From Planctomycetota bacterium (GTDB lineage Bacteria; Planctomycetota; UBA1135; UBA2386): a stretch of DNA of 64,000 nt. The stretch spans positions 27,526 through 91,525 of the forward strand of contig JAEUHR010000056.1 in NCBI GenBank assembly GCA_016794425.1. Direction: 5' to 3'. The position numbers and the translations under genes are program-made. A model generated the notes under the pieces. That model made no database searches, was not told the DNA's origin, and worked only from the letters and a program-made list of their open reading frames with translations. Positions 8,275 through 19,696 of this stretch are shown here, piece after piece (positions within the stretch are counted from its first letter, which is position 1; each line of letters begins with the position of its first letter).

Positions 8275-9471
8275 ATGGCCTGGTGGCGCTGGACGCTCGG
8301 AGTCGGTGGGTTGCTGGCGGCGATGACCGCCGCCAGCCTGTTCGCGCAGCCGATGGGCTGGCCGCAGGCGCTCGCCTGGGCCGAGGCGCACGTGGCCGCC
8401 TGGCGCGCCGCCGACCGGGAATGCCCGGTGCTCGACGGCGCGACCGTGCCGGGCTCGTCCTACCAGGGCTACGCCGCGGCGGTGGCGCTGCTCGGCCGGG
8501 TGGGGGCGCTCGATCCGACGCGGCTCACCGAGGTCGCCGAGGCGATGGGGACGCAGCAGGTGCTGGCCCCGGCCGACCAGGAGCTGCTGCGCCGGCTGGA
8601 ACCCGCGCTGGCGGCGCTGCGCGAGGCGGCGCACCGCAGTGGCGGACCGGGTAGCTGGCCTGGGCCCGAAACCACCGGCGACGACGTGCCGTGGCTGGAC
8701 GTGCTGCCGCTGGTCGACGGCCTGCGCCTCGCCGCGCGCGAACACGCGCGGGCGGGGCGGCACGAGGCCGCCCGGCAGACGCTGCTCGACGGCCTCGCCG
8801 TCGGCGCCGACCTCGCGCACGGCATCGTGCCGGTCTGCGCGCGGATCGGCGACGTCATCGTCGAGCGCATGCTCGGCGAGTTCGACGAGGCCTGGCTCGC
8901 CGCCGCCGGCGACGAGCCGTTGGCGCGGCTCGCGGCGGCGCTCGCGGCCGTCGACGCGGCGCTGCCGTTGGTCCACGATCCGCTCGGCGACGCGGCGGCG
9001 ACGTTCGTACTGGCGCTGGCACGGCGCGAACGCTGGACCGCCGGCGACCTCGGCCTGCCGTCGGCGCTGATCGCGTGGCGGCACGGGTTCTCGGTGCGGC
9101 ACTACGGCATGTCGCTGGCGACCCAGGAAGTCGAGGCGGCCATCGCGTTCGCGGCCGCTACGCCGGCCGCCGAGCCGTGGCCGCAGCGGCGCGCCCGCCT
9201 GGCGGTGGTCGCGGCCGCCAGCAGGCGGGCGCGGATCGGCGCCTGGCCCGGGTTCGCCGAACACGTCGTCGAGGCCGAGGAGCACCGCCGCGAGGTCGTG
9301 GCCCGGCTGCGCCTGCTGCGGTTGGCGGTCGACTGGCACCGCGGCGTGCGCAGCGAACCGCTGGCCGACCCGTTCGGCGACGGACCGCTGACCGCCGTGC
9401 CGACCGCGGCCGGGGTCGTGTTCGCCAGCGAGCGGCCCGGATTGCAGCGCGGCGCGTTCGCGGCGCGGTGA
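8275..9471 (+). CDS. Hypothetical protein with N-terminal membrane anchor or signal
   Basis: I do not recognise this 398-residue protein. It opens with a hydrophobic stretch (residues 7-25) that could be an uncleaved anchor or a signal peptide ending near LFAQP. The remainder is alanine-, leucine- and arginine-rich and predicted helical, with no cysteine pair or catalytic signature. Two short motifs stand out: WPGPETTGDD near 127 and a C-terminal LADPFGDGPLTAVPTAAGVVF, which resembles the end of a planctomycete family in which a substrate-like beta-hairpin closes the protein; that resemblance is weak. The gene lies between the aldolase hairpin and the C45 hydrolase, in the same direction, with 47 bases before the next start. 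Confidence 0.7.
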   Translation: MAWWRWTLGVGGLLAAMTAASLFAQPMGWPQALAWAEAHVAAWRAADRECPVLDGATVPGSSYQGYAAAVALLGRVGALDPTRLTEVAEAMGTQQVLAPADQELLRRLEPALAALREAAHRSGGPGSWPGPETTGDDVPWLDVLPLVDGLRLAAREHARAGRHEAARQTLLDGLAVGADLAHGIVPVCARIGDVIVERMLGEFDEAWLAAAGDEPLARLAAALAAVDAALPLVHDPLGDAAATFVLALARRERWTAGDLGLPSALIAWRHGFSVRHYGMSLATQEVEAAIAFAAATPAAEPWPQRRARLAVVAAASRRARIGAWPGFAEHVVEAEEHRREVVARLRLLRLAVDWHRGVRSEPLADPFGDGPLTAVPTAAGVVFASERPGLQRGAFAAR

Positions 9472-9518
9472 GCGGCGAGGGTTGGCAACCCGCCGGTGCC
9501 GCGGCACAGTGGCGCGCC

Positions 9519-10784
9519 ATGCACTTCCTGGCCCGTCGGTTCGCGGCGTCGCTGCTGCTGGGTTGCGTGGTAGTGGCGCAGGCGGCGCCCCCGGCTGCCG
9601 CTGCCGCGGTGCACGGTCGCCTCGAGACGCATGCGGGCCTGCGCGTGCTGCGGGTCTGGGGCTCGCCGGCCGAGCGCGGCTACGCGCACGGCCGTCTGGT
9701 CGGCAAGGACGTCAGCACGGTGCTGATCGCCGAGTTCACGGCGCGGTTCGCGCGCCAGCCGCAGCTGCTGCAGCAGGCGCGGTCGGCGATCGGCCGCCTG
9801 ATCGTCTACCCCGACGACGTGACGGCCGAGATCGAGGCGTTGTTCGCCGGCCTCTGCGACAGCGGCGCCGACCGCCGCATGCCGGACCTCGGCCGCGAGT
9901 TCGACCTGACCGACTTGCTGGTCGCGAACGCGCTCGACGTGTTCGGCCTGATGGGGTGCAGCAGCTTCACGCTCTATGGCGACCAGGTCGAGGGCGGCGG
10001 CGTGCTGACCGGCCGCAACTTCGACTGGCCGCTGACCGGGCCGCACATGCTCGACGGCACGCTGTTGATCGTGCAGCATCCGACCGAAGGCGCCGCGGTC
10101 GCGTCCGTCGGCTGGCCGGGCTACGTCGGCACCGTGACCGGCGTCAGCAGCGAAGGCTACGTCGCCTACCTGCACGTCGGTTCGGCGAACGTGACCTGGA
10201 CGCCGGAGCCGGAGTCGTGGCCGAGCGCGGTGGCCGCGCGGGCGACGCTGCTGCAGGCGCGCGCGGCGGACGGCGCGGCTGCGGTCGAACTGGCGCGCAG
10301 CCTGCTCGACTACACGAGCCCGCCGGCGGGGTTCCTGACGCACCTGGTGCTGCCGCGGGTCCCGGCCGACGCGCCGCCGTTCGCGGTGTTCGAGACCGAC
10401 GCCGAGCGCTGCGTGCTGGGCGAACGCACGGCCGCAGCCGCCGTCGTCACGAACCACTTCCACACGCGCACCGACGGCCGCAAGGCCAGCCGCGACAGCC
10501 TCGACCGCGAACGGCGCGTGCGCGGCGGCATCGACCGCTGCCTCGCCGAAGGCGACCTGCACGTGTCGACGGCCGAGGCCTGGGACCTGCTGCGCGACGT
10601 CGACCGCGGCGGCGGCCACGCGTTCGGCACGCTGCACTCGCTGCTGTTCCGCCACGAGCCGTGGTGCTTCGAGCTGCGCGTCGCGACGCTCGACGGGCGC
10701 AAGGTCGTGGCGGCGCCGGACAGCGAACGGCGTCTCGTGCTGACGCGCGAGCAGGTGTTCGGCGACGGCGCCGTGCCGAAGTGA
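9519..10784 (+). CDS. C45-type Ntn-hydrolase (acyltransferase/amidase-like), secreted
   Basis: The ATG at 9519 begins a signal peptide (hydrophobic 8-22, cleavage near AQA-A), giving 421 residues. The core resembles the C45 peptidase / acyl-CoA:6-aminopenicillanate acyltransferase family. It has GSPAERGYAHGRLVG near 51-65, then the candidate nucleophile Cys 147 in MGCSSF, followed by GGGVLTGRNFDWP. In this family maturation cuts just before the cysteine, which then acts as N-terminal nucleophile on amide bonds. Likely substrates are small amides or lipoamides in the periplasm; none can be named. It resembles bacterial homologues of phospholipase-B-like and acid-ceramidase-like proteins in layout. 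The next gene starts 114 bases on. Confidence 0.8.
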   Translation: MHFLARRFAASLLLGCVVVAQAAPPAAAAAVHGRLETHAGLRVLRVWGSPAERGYAHGRLVGKDVSTVLIAEFTARFARQPQLLQQARSAIGRLIVYPDDVTAEIEALFAGLCDSGADRRMPDLGREFDLTDLLVANALDVFGLMGCSSFTLYGDQVEGGGVLTGRNFDWPLTGPHMLDGTLLIVQHPTEGAAVASVGWPGYVGTVTGVSSEGYVAYLHVGSANVTWTPEPESWPSAVAARATLLQARAADGAAAVELARSLLDYTSPPAGFLTHLVLPRVPADAPPFAVFETDAERCVLGERTAAAAVVTNHFHTRTDGRKASRDSLDRERRVRGGIDRCLAEGDLHVSTAEAWDLLRDVDRGGGHAFGTLHSLLFRHEPWCFELRVATLDGRKVVAAPDSERRLVLTREQVFGDGAVPK

Positions 10785-10898
10785 CCGCACGCCTGGCCGG
10801 CCCACGCGGGCGCGCCGGGTGCCGGCCGGCCGGCTGCCGGCGCCGCGCGCCGCAAAAGGCTCGACCGAGGTCCGGCCGTGGGTAACCTGTCGGCCCAC

Positions 10899-11762
10899 AT
10901 GGAGCACCCGAACAGCCATCCGGCGCGCGGCCTCGGTTGGGGGCCGTTCCTGCTCGGCTTCGTGCCGGGCCTGCTGCAGTGGCGGCTCGGCCAGAAGCAG
11001 CGGGCGGTGCTCGCGCTGGCGAGCTGTACGGCGCTGTTCTTCGCCGGCTGGGTGCTCGTGCGGGAGCGCCTGTTCTACTGGGCGCTGCTGACGCCCGACG
11101 AGAACGCGTCGGCGGTGCTGCGCGGGCTGGCTCGGTTCGGCCTGCCGCTGTCGCTGCCCGAGCTGCTGAACCTGCCCGCGAACACGCTCGGCGCGCTGCT
11201 GTGCTGGGACGCGACGCCGACCGGCGAGCGCCTGTGGCGCCTGCCGCGCGACCTCGAGCACCTCGGCGGCTTCCTGACCGGCGCCTCCGGCATGCTGGCG
11301 GCGTTCTGGTCGGCGGCGGCGCACTGGCAGCTGCGGCTGCGGCGCGACGGCGGCGCGAGTCCGGCGGCGCCGGTGGCCGATCCGGCGCTGTGCGCGGCGC
11401 TGTCGTGGCTGGTGCCGGGGCTCGGCCACGCGCGCGCCGGCCAGCGCGACAAGGGCATGCTGCTCGGCGCTGCGGTCGTCGCAGTGTTCGCGCTGGGCCT
11501 CGTGTTCTCGCACGGGCACGCGGTGGACCGCGCGACCTACTCGGTGTGGTGGATCGCGCAGAACCTGTTCGGCGGCGGCTCGCTGTTCGCCGCGCTGGTG
11601 ACCGGCCCGATGCGCATGGTCGGGGAGCCGCCGGACCTGCCGCTCGGTGTCGTGCTGTGCACGGTGGCCGGCCTGATGAACCTCGTCGTGATGGTCGACG
11701 CCTACACGGTCGCCGAGCGGTCGGTGTTCCCGGTGCGGCAGCCGGCGGGAGCGGCCGCATGA
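10899..11762 (+). CDS. Multi-pass membrane protein of unknown function (DUF6677-like)
   Basis: The 287-residue protein has about six hydrophobic segments. The first conserved-looking motif, GFVPGLLQWRLGQKQRAV, recurs in modified form near the middle as LSWLVPGLGHARAGQRDKG. So it contains two copies of a PGxGxxxxGQxxKG-type turn preceding a membrane helix, as in TM2-like and DUF6677 planctomycete proteins. I chose the ATG at 10899; a GTG at 10878 would add seven residues. The stop overlaps the next start (ATGA), implying co-translation with the small membrane protein that follows. Function is unknown; it acts in the inner membrane. Confidence 0.72.
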   Translation: MEHPNSHPARGLGWGPFLLGFVPGLLQWRLGQKQRAVLALASCTALFFAGWVLVRERLFYWALLTPDENASAVLRGLARFGLPLSLPELLNLPANTLGALLCWDATPTGERLWRLPRDLEHLGGFLTGASGMLAAFWSAAAHWQLRLRRDGGASPAAPVADPALCAALSWLVPGLGHARAGQRDKGMLLGAAVVAVFALGLVFSHGHAVDRATYSVWWIAQNLFGGGSLFAALVTGPMRMVGEPPDLPLGVVLCTVAGLMNLVVMVDAYTVAERSVFPVRQPAGAAA

Positions 11763-11953
11763 ACCTGCTGCTGCGGATCGCGGTCTACGTGCCGGTGCTG
11801 TTCCTGATCGCGATCGTGATCGTCGGGCAGCACCACGCGACGGCCGCCGACACGGTGCGCGCCGCCGTGCGCCGCACGGGCCGCTGGCTCGTCTGGTCGC
11901 TGCTGCTGGTGCTGTGCATGCTGGTGCTCGAGCTGCTGTTCATCGGCTGGTGA
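11759..11953 (+). CDS. Small two-helix membrane protein
   Basis: A 64-residue reading frame starts in the ATGA overlap with the preceding membrane protein. It has two hydrophobic segments (residues 4-22 and 43-61) separated by a positively charged loop (RRTGRW). This is a helical hairpin with the loop probably cytoplasmic. Its end overlaps the 3' end of dprA on the other strand by 14 bases. Tight coupling to the upstream gene suggests a partner subunit, but no family is recognised. Confidence 0.65.
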   Translation: MNLLLRIAVYVPVLFLIAIVIVGQHHATAADTVRAAVRRTGRWLVWSLLLVLCMLVLELLFIGW

Positions 11954-13031
11954 CGGCCCCCGGCGGCCCGGCCGGCAGCGCGTGCAGCAGATCGCCGGCG
12001 AGCCGCCGCACGGCGCCGCGCCGTTCGAGGCCGAACAGCGCGCGCAGGAACGGACCTCGCTCGAGTCCGGCTTCCCGCTGCACGAGGTCGCCCGGCCGCG
12101 GACCGTCGCGCAGCGCGTCCAGCACGCGCTGCTCGTCGGCGGAGGCGGCGACCGCCAGCGCCGCCGCGGCGGTGCTGCGCCCGCCGAACCCGAGCGCCTG
12201 CAGCAACGCGGCCGGATCCTCGACGATGCCCGCACCCTCGGCGATCAGCCGGTGGCAGCCCTGGCTCAGGCTGCTGTGCCACGGTCCCGGCACCGCGAAC
12301 ACGTCGGTCGAGGCCTCGGCCGCGAAGCGCGCCGTGTGCCGTGCGCCGGAGGCCAGGCTCGCCTCGACGACGACCACCGCCTCGACGCCGAGTGCGAGCA
12401 GCCGGTTGCGGCGCGGGAAGTGGCCGCGCCGCGCGGCCTGTCCGGGCGGCAGTTCGCTGACCAGGCACCCGCCGCCGTCGGCGATGGCCCGCGCCAGCGC
12501 CGCGTGTTCGGGCGGGTAGATCGCGTCGAGGCCGCCGGCCAGCACCGCGACGGTTGGCGTGCCGGTGGCCACGCTGGCGCGGTGGGCGAGGGCGTCGACG
12601 CCGCGCGCGAGCCCGCTCCAGACGGTCGCGCCGGCCTGTGCCAGCGCGGTCGCCAGCGCGGTGGCCGTGGCGCTGCCGTACGGGGTCGGCGTGCGCGTGC
12701 CGACCAGCGCGACGCCGCGCGACCGCGCCAGCGCCGCCGGATCGCCACGCACGAACAGCACCAGCGGGCGCAGCGGCGCGTGCCGCAGCCGCTCGGGCCA
12801 GGCGGCATCGGCCGGTGTCAGCAGTTCGAGGCCCGCAGCGGCGGCCGCCGCCGCGAGCCGGTCCGCGCGGGCCGCGAGGTCGGGCCAGCGCAGCCGCGCC
12901 GCCGCGCGCGGCGGCAACGGCGGCGGCGCCGCAAGGCACCGCACCGGGTCCAGGTCGGGGGCCAGCAGCGCCGGCACGAGGCCCTCGCCGAATCCTTCGA
13001 CGAGGGCGAGCTTCAGGTAGGCGTCGCGCAC
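11940..13031 (-). CDS. dprA: DNA-processing protein DprA/Smf
   Basis: DprA binds incoming single-stranded DNA during natural transformation and loads RecA. The 363-residue product has a short N-terminal helical region, then the Rossmann-like DprA core (about 85-290). The core shows VALVGTRTPTPYG (107-119), SGLARGVDALAH (139-150), LAGGLDAIYPPEH, and FPRRNRLLA. A C-terminal winged-helix-like region spans 300-360. All landmark motifs are present, so the gene looks intact. It lies 50 bases downstream of clpC in the same orientation and is likely read as the last gene of that run. The convergent small membrane-protein gene overlaps its stop. Confidence 0.93.
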   Translation of the reverse strand: MRDAYLKLALVEGFGEGLVPALLAPDLDPVRCLAAPPPLPPRAAARLRWPDLAARADRLAAAAAAAGLELLTPADAAWPERLRHAPLRPLVLFVRGDPAALARSRGVALVGTRTPTPYGSATATALATALAQAGATVWSGLARGVDALAHRASVATGTPTVAVLAGGLDAIYPPEHAALARAIADGGGCLVSELPPGQAARRGHFPRRNRLLALGVEAVVVVEASLASGARHTARFAAEASTDVFAVPGPWHSSLSQGCHRLIAEGAGIVEDPAALLQALGFGGRSTAAAALAVAASADEQRVLDALRDGPRPGDLVQREAGLERGPFLRALFGLERRGAVRRLAGDLLHALPAGPPGAVTSR

Positions 13032-13081
13032 GCGGCATCAGTGGGCCGCGCGCGCCGCCGGTCGCACGAAATCGGCGGCGG

Positions 13082-15676
<2,595 letters not shown>

Positions 15677-15703
15677 GCGGCGGAACCTCGGGGGCCTGGA
15701 AGA

Positions 15704-15721
15704 GCCGATCCCTAGATCGGC
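15704..15721. promoter_or_regulatory. Perfect inverted repeat in the clpC leader
   Basis: GCCGATC-CCTA-GATCGGC, a perfect 7-bp dyad with a 4-base centre, lies 27 bases upstream of the clpC ATG. Just beyond it (15728-15748) is the only A/T-rich patch of the gap, containing CATATATCC on the minus strand, a plausible -10 region. The dyad could be an operator or an RNA hairpin. It matches neither the CIRCE nor the CtsR consensus as I know them. Confidence 0.45.
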
Positions 15722-15921
15722 CCACCCGGGATATATGATTTACCCCAGTTGCAGATCCAGCCTCGGGCTGCGAACGGCGGCCATTTTTCCCGCGTGGCTC
15801 CGCTTTTCGGCGCACTCGGGTGCAGGGTCGGCCGCATCGGCGCGAGGCGGCACGCGGCCCCGGGCGGGCGCGGTCGTGGCGGCCGGGCGACTCAGGGAGA
15901 GTGCCGAGGTGGGCCGACGGC

Positions 15922-17007
15922 TCACGGGGCGCAGCCGAGCGTCTCGCGCAGCAGCTGCGCACGGCGCTGGTCGCGCTCGTCCGGCTTCAGCCGCTCGCGC
16001 GTGTGGCGCTGCAGGTGGCCTGGCTGCGACAGCAGCAGCGCGCGGTTCAGCGCCGCGGTGTCGAAGTCGTCGATCAGGTCCTCCTCGACGCCGAAGCGCA
16101 GCGCCGACAGGCAGCCGAGCGCCTCTTCGCTGGTCAGGATCTGGGCCCGTTCGATCGTGCCGAGCGCGCGGTGCACGCGGTCGAGCGTGCGGACGCGCGC
16201 GGCATCGCGCAGCAGCGCACCGCGCACCTCGCGTTCCCACTGCACGAAGCGGCTGACCGCCAGGAACACGTCGGCCTGGATCTGCGCCTCGTCGCGGCCC
16301 AGCGTGATCTGGTTGCTGACCTGGTAGAAGTCGCCGAGCGCGCGGCTGCCTTCGCCGTAGAGGCCGCGGACCGCCAGGTGGATCTTCTGCGCGACGTTGG
16401 TCGCCTTGTCGATCTCCTCCGACCAGACCAGGCCCGGCAGGTGCATCATCACCGACAGGCGCAGCCCGGTGCCGGTGTTGGTGGGGCAGGCGGTCAGGAA
16501 GCCGAACTCCTCCGACCAGGCGATCGGCAGCCGCTGCAGCAGGGCGTCGTCGACCTGCTCGGCGCGCCGCCAGACCGCTTCGGTCTGCAGGCCCGGAGCG
16601 AACACCTGCACGCGCAGGTGGTCCTCCTCGTTGATCATGATCGCGACGTTCTCGCCCTGGTCGACCGCGACGCCGCTGGGCCGCCGGCTGGCCGCGAGTT
16701 CGCGGCTGATCAGGTGCCGTTCGACCAGCACGCTGCGCTCGAGCTCGTCGATCGGCTCGAGGTCGACGATGCCGAGTGCTTCCGGGAAACCCGGCTGGCG
16801 CAGGCGCTGCGTGACCAGCTCGTAGAGTTCGCGCGATTCGCCGTCCTGCAGGCGCGGCGCGAACGGAAAGCCCTGCAGGTTGCGCGCGAGGCGGGCGCGC
16901 GTGCAGATCGCGATGTCGTGTTCGGGGCCGGTGCCCGACAACCAGGCGCCGGCGCGGAAGCCCGACGGCGGGCCGCCGCTGCCACCACCGCCGCGCTTCT
17001 TGCTCAC
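15922..17007 (-). CDS. mcsB: Protein arginine kinase McsB
   Basis: McsB phosphorylates arginine side chains, tagging damaged proteins for ClpC-ClpP. The 361-residue product starts at a GTG that overlaps the mcsA stop (GTGA). It carries the phosphagen-kinase landmarks: CTRARLARNL (35-44, nucleotide binding), NEEDH (126-130), CPTNTGTG with Cys 174, MMHLP, and YGEGS (217-221). Near the C-terminus RDQRRA (345-350) matches the RDxxRA phospho-arginine allosteric site of bacterial McsB, so self-activation is probably retained. It is followed after a 245-base gap by clpC. A ctsR-like repressor gene is not next to it, unlike the usual Firmicutes operon. Confidence 0.95.
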   Translation of the reverse strand: MSKKRGGGGSGGPPSGFRAGAWLSGTGPEHDIAICTRARLARNLQGFPFAPRLQDGESRELYELVTQRLRQPGFPEALGIVDLEPIDELERSVLVERHLISRELAASRRPSGVAVDQGENVAIMINEEDHLRVQVFAPGLQTEAVWRRAEQVDDALLQRLPIAWSEEFGFLTACPTNTGTGLRLSVMMHLPGLVWSEEIDKATNVAQKIHLAVRGLYGEGSRALGDFYQVSNQITLGRDEAQIQADVFLAVSRFVQWEREVRGALLRDAARVRTLDRVHRALGTIERAQILTSEEALGCLSALRFGVEEDLIDDFDTAALNRALLLSQPGHLQRHTRERLKPDERDQRRAQLLRETLGCAP

Positions 17008-17531
17008 GGCTTCGATTCCTCGCCGCGTTCGGCGCGGCGCAGGTCGTCGCGCAGCCGCGCCGCCTCTTCGTAGCGTTCGCCGCGCACCGCGTCCTCGAGC
17101 CGCCGCCGCAGGTCGGTCAGCGTGCGGTCCTCGTTCGGCGGCGCGATCGGCTCGGCGCGCGACGGCAGCCGGCCGCGGTGGGTCTGGGCCTCGTGGATGC
17201 GCTGCAGCAGCGGCATCAGTTCGCCGCGGAACGCCTCGTAGCAGCGTGGGCAGCCCAGCCGGCCCTTGCTGCGGAACTCGGTCGGCGTCATGCCGCAACC
17301 CGGGCAGGCCTCGGCGCGCGCGCGGGCGGCGGCGGGCTTGCCGCCCTTGATGCCGCCGAGCAGGTCCTCGAGCATCTCCGGCGAGAACTTCGGCGGCAGC
17401 TTCGGCTGCGCGATGCCGAGCTGCTCGGCACAGGCGGCGCAGACGTGCTGCGACCCGCTCACGGCGCCGTTGGTGAGGTCCATCACGACGATCGTCGCGA
17501 TCGCCTTCTGGCATGCCGTGCAGTACTGCAT
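17004..17531 (-). CDS. mcsA: McsA-like activator of McsB with UVR motif
   Basis: McsA is the zinc-binding partner that activates McsB. The 175-residue protein has four CxxC pairs: Cys 4/7, 31/34, 76/79 and 94/97. These are two four-cysteine zinc sites, followed by a C-terminal UVR helix pair (137-170, ERYEEAARLRDDL). This is the full expected layout and length. Its ATG is preceded 15 bases earlier by the murD stop, and a promoter-like TTGGCG-17-TAGACT overlaps the murD end. So mcsA may be transcribed both from its own promoter and by read-through. The stop overlaps the mcsB GTG. Confidence 0.92.
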   Translation of the reverse strand: MQYCTACQKAIATIVVMDLTNGAVSGSQHVCAACAEQLGIAQPKLPPKFSPEMLEDLLGGIKGGKPAAARARAEACPGCGMTPTEFRSKGRLGCPRCYEAFRGELMPLLQRIHEAQTHRGRLPSRAEPIAPPNEDRTLTDLRRRLEDAVRGERYEEAARLRDDLRRAERGEESKP

Positions 17532-17543
17532 GACGTTCTGCCG

Positions 17544-17572
17544 AGTCTAGGTGCCGGCACCGCCGGCGCCAA
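17544..17572 (-). promoter_or_regulatory. Promoter-like element for mcsA-mcsB
   Basis: On the minus strand TTGGCG (17572-17567) is followed after 17 bases by TAGACT (17549-17544), ending 12 bases before the mcsA ATG. The -10 hexamer includes the murD stop codon. The same hexamer pair, with 16-base spacing, precedes gcvT. Confidence 0.42.
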
Positions 17573-18965
17573 GAGATGCGTCGGCGTCACGGCGGGCCGC
17601 GAGCCAGCCGTGGAACTCGAGCGCGCGGGCGCGGAAGTTCGGATACTGGTCGAACGACGCGAACGCCGGGCTGAACAGCACCGCATCGCCGGGCCGGGCG
17701 GCGGCGAACGCGGCGGTCAGCGCCGCGGCCAACGGGCCGTGCACGGTCGTCGGCACGCGGTCCTGCAGCAGCGCGCCGAGCGGCTCGGCGGCGGCGCCGA
17801 ACAGGTGCGCCGAGGCGATGCGCGGCGCCACCGCGGCGGCCATCGTCGCGTAGTCGCCGTCCTTGCTCTTGCCGCCGCCGACCCAGTGGATGCGGCCGGT
17901 CAGCGCCTGCAGCGCCGACCGCGTCGACTCGACCTCGGTCGACACGCCGTTGTCGTAGACGCGCACGCCGTCCTGCACGGCGACCAGCTGCAGCCGGAAC
18001 GGCAGCGGGCTCGCGTTGGCGAGTGCCAGGCCGACCGCGTGCGCGTCGGCGCCGACCAGGCGCGCCGCGGCGGCGGCCGCCATGACGTTCTCGAGCTGGA
18101 ACTCGCCGAGCAGGCGCAGCGCCGCCGCGTGCACGATCGGCACCGCCGGTCCGGCACCGAGGCGGACGGTCACCATGCCGTCGTCGACGCCGGCGCAGTC
18201 CGGCGCCGGCGGCGTCGGCGCGAAGCGCACGCGGCGCTGCGCCGGGCTCGCGTAGGCGCTGGCGACCGGATCGTCGGCCGCGTGCACGACGAAGTCGGTC
18301 GCGATCGCGGCCAGCCGCGCCTTCGCCTGGTGGTAGGCGGCCAGCGAACCGTGCCGGTCGACGTGGTCCTTGCCGATCCGCGTGAACACTGCCCCGGCGG
18401 TGCGGCGCGCCGCGTGCAGACGTTCGAGCTGGAAGCTCGAGATCTCGAGCACCGCGATCTGGTCGCGCTGCCAGTTCGCCTGCTCGGCGAGCAGGCTGTT
18501 GCCGATGTTGCCGCCGAGCAGCGCGTCGCGGCCGGCGCGGCGCAGCGCCGCATGCAGCAGCGTCGACGTCGTCGACTTGCCGTTGGTGCCGGTGACCGCG
18601 ACGACCGTGCCCGGATACGCAGCCAGGAACAGGTCGACCTCCTGCGTGCGCGCGACGCCGCGCGCGGCCGCGGCCGCCAGCAGCGGATGCTGGTCCGGCA
18701 CCGCCGGGTTGGTCAGCAGCCAGTCGGCGCCGTCCAGCAGCGATGCATCCTCGCGGCCGAGCTGCCAGTCGACGTCACCCGCGTCGCGCAGCGCCAGCCG
18801 GACCGCCTGCAGGTCGGCGCCGTCGCTCTTGTCGGCGACGCGCACGCGGCAGCCGCGCCGGGCCAGGAAGCGCACCGCTTCGCGGCCGCCGCCGAACCGG
18901 CCGAGGCCGTGCACGACAACGAGGCTGCCGGGCGCGGGCAGGCCGTCGCCGGGCAGGGCCGTCAC
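17547..18965 (-). CDS. murD: UDP-N-acetylmuramoyl-alanine-D-glutamate ligase MurD
   Basis: MurD adds D-glutamate to UDP-MurNAc-L-Ala in peptidoglycan synthesis. The 472-residue product starts at a GTG overlapping the preceding lipoprotein stop (GTGA). It shows the N-terminal Rossmann fold (VVHGLGRFGGG, 18-27), ATP loop GTNGKST (126-132), ISSFQLE, IGKDHVDRHG, and YHQAK bearing the lysine that is carbamylated in Mur ligases. GGGKSKDGDY in the C-terminal domain replaces the common GGxDKGxD. Length and motif order are normal. No other mur genes adjoin it. Its position directly upstream of mcsA is unusual. Confidence 0.9.
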   Translation of the reverse strand: MTALPGDGLPAPGSLVVVHGLGRFGGGREAVRFLARRGCRVRVADKSDGADLQAVRLALRDAGDVDWQLGREDASLLDGADWLLTNPAVPDQHPLLAAAAARGVARTQEVDLFLAAYPGTVVAVTGTNGKSTTSTLLHAALRRAGRDALLGGNIGNSLLAEQANWQRDQIAVLEISSFQLERLHAARRTAGAVFTRIGKDHVDRHGSLAAYHQAKARLAAIATDFVVHAADDPVASAYASPAQRRVRFAPTPPAPDCAGVDDGMVTVRLGAGPAVPIVHAAALRLLGEFQLENVMAAAAAARLVGADAHAVGLALANASPLPFRLQLVAVQDGVRVYDNGVSTEVESTRSALQALTGRIHWVGGGKSKDGDYATMAAAVAPRIASAHLFGAAAEPLGALLQDRVPTTVHGPLAAALTAAFAAARPGDAVLFSPAFASFDQYPNFRARALEFHGWLAARRDADASLGAGGAGT

Positions 18966-19465
18966 CGCTGCACCCGCGCCGCGGCGGCGCGGCCGGCCAG
19001 TTCGGTCAAGCCGGGCAGCGGCACTTCGGGCGGCGGCGTGCGCATCGCCGGCGTCGCCGGCAGGTCGATCTCGACGTGCGTGTCGCCGCGGCCGAACGCC
19101 CACTGCGCCAGTTCGAGCGGGAAGTCGAGCGGGAACAGCCACGGGCTCGCCGGCGCCGGCAGCGCGACCGTCGCGGCGGCGGGCTGGTGCGCCCAGTCGG
19201 GTTCGCCGTCGCTGTGGTCGCGCGGCAGCGCGTGCCACCGGGTGGTGCCGTAGTAGCGGAACGGCACGCGGGCGACCGTCGGGTCGACCGGTGGGCCGGG
19301 GTCCGGTTCCGGTCCGGCGCTCGGATCGTCCTCGGCGGCGCGCGGCGCCGCGACCTCGCGGCCGTCCACGAACACGCGCGCGGCATCGACGCCGTGCAGG
19401 TGCAGCGCCGGGCCCGCGCAGGCGGGTAGGACGCAGCTGCAGGCGAGCAGGAGGCGCGGGCGCAC
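18962..19465 (-). CDS. Small proline-rich lipoprotein, hypothetical
   Basis: The 167-residue protein starts with a lipoprotein-type signal (MRPRLLLACSCVLPACAG); the likely modified cysteine is in LPAC-A at about residue 16, with LAC-S as alternative. A PEGA-like fragment follows (HGVDAARVFVDGREV), then an acidic proline-rich linker and YYGTTRWHAL, which resembles the RYYGTxxI pattern of PEGA lipoproteins. The fold is probably a small beta-domain anchored in a membrane. It overlaps murD by four bases and sits 14 bases after the tRNA-Ser gene. Its role is unknown. Confidence 0.65.
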   Translation of the reverse strand: MRPRLLLACSCVLPACAGPALHLHGVDAARVFVDGREVAAPRAAEDDPSAGPEPDPGPPVDPTVARVPFRYYGTTRWHALPRDHSDGEPDWAHQPAAATVALPAPASPWLFPLDFPLELAQWAFGRGDTHVEIDLPATPAMRTPPPEVPLPGLTELAGRAAAARVQR

Positions 19466-19478
19466 GGCGAGGGAAAGC

Positions 19479-19568
<90 letters not shown>

Positions 19569-19696
19569 GGCGGCGACGGCACTAGACCGGCGAACGTTGC
19601 CGCGTGCAACTGGAAATCCGCGGTGGCGGCTGGGCGCCATGGCGACCCGCTGCCGGCGTGTTGCGCGTCTCGAATGCGTCGATGCGTGCGAAGGAG

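Noticed and set aside
15677..15921. CIRCE or CtsR operator upstream of clpC
   Set aside because: Neither TTAGCACTC-N9-GAGTGCTAA nor GGTCAAA direct repeats occurs; only the unrelated GATC-type dyad is present.
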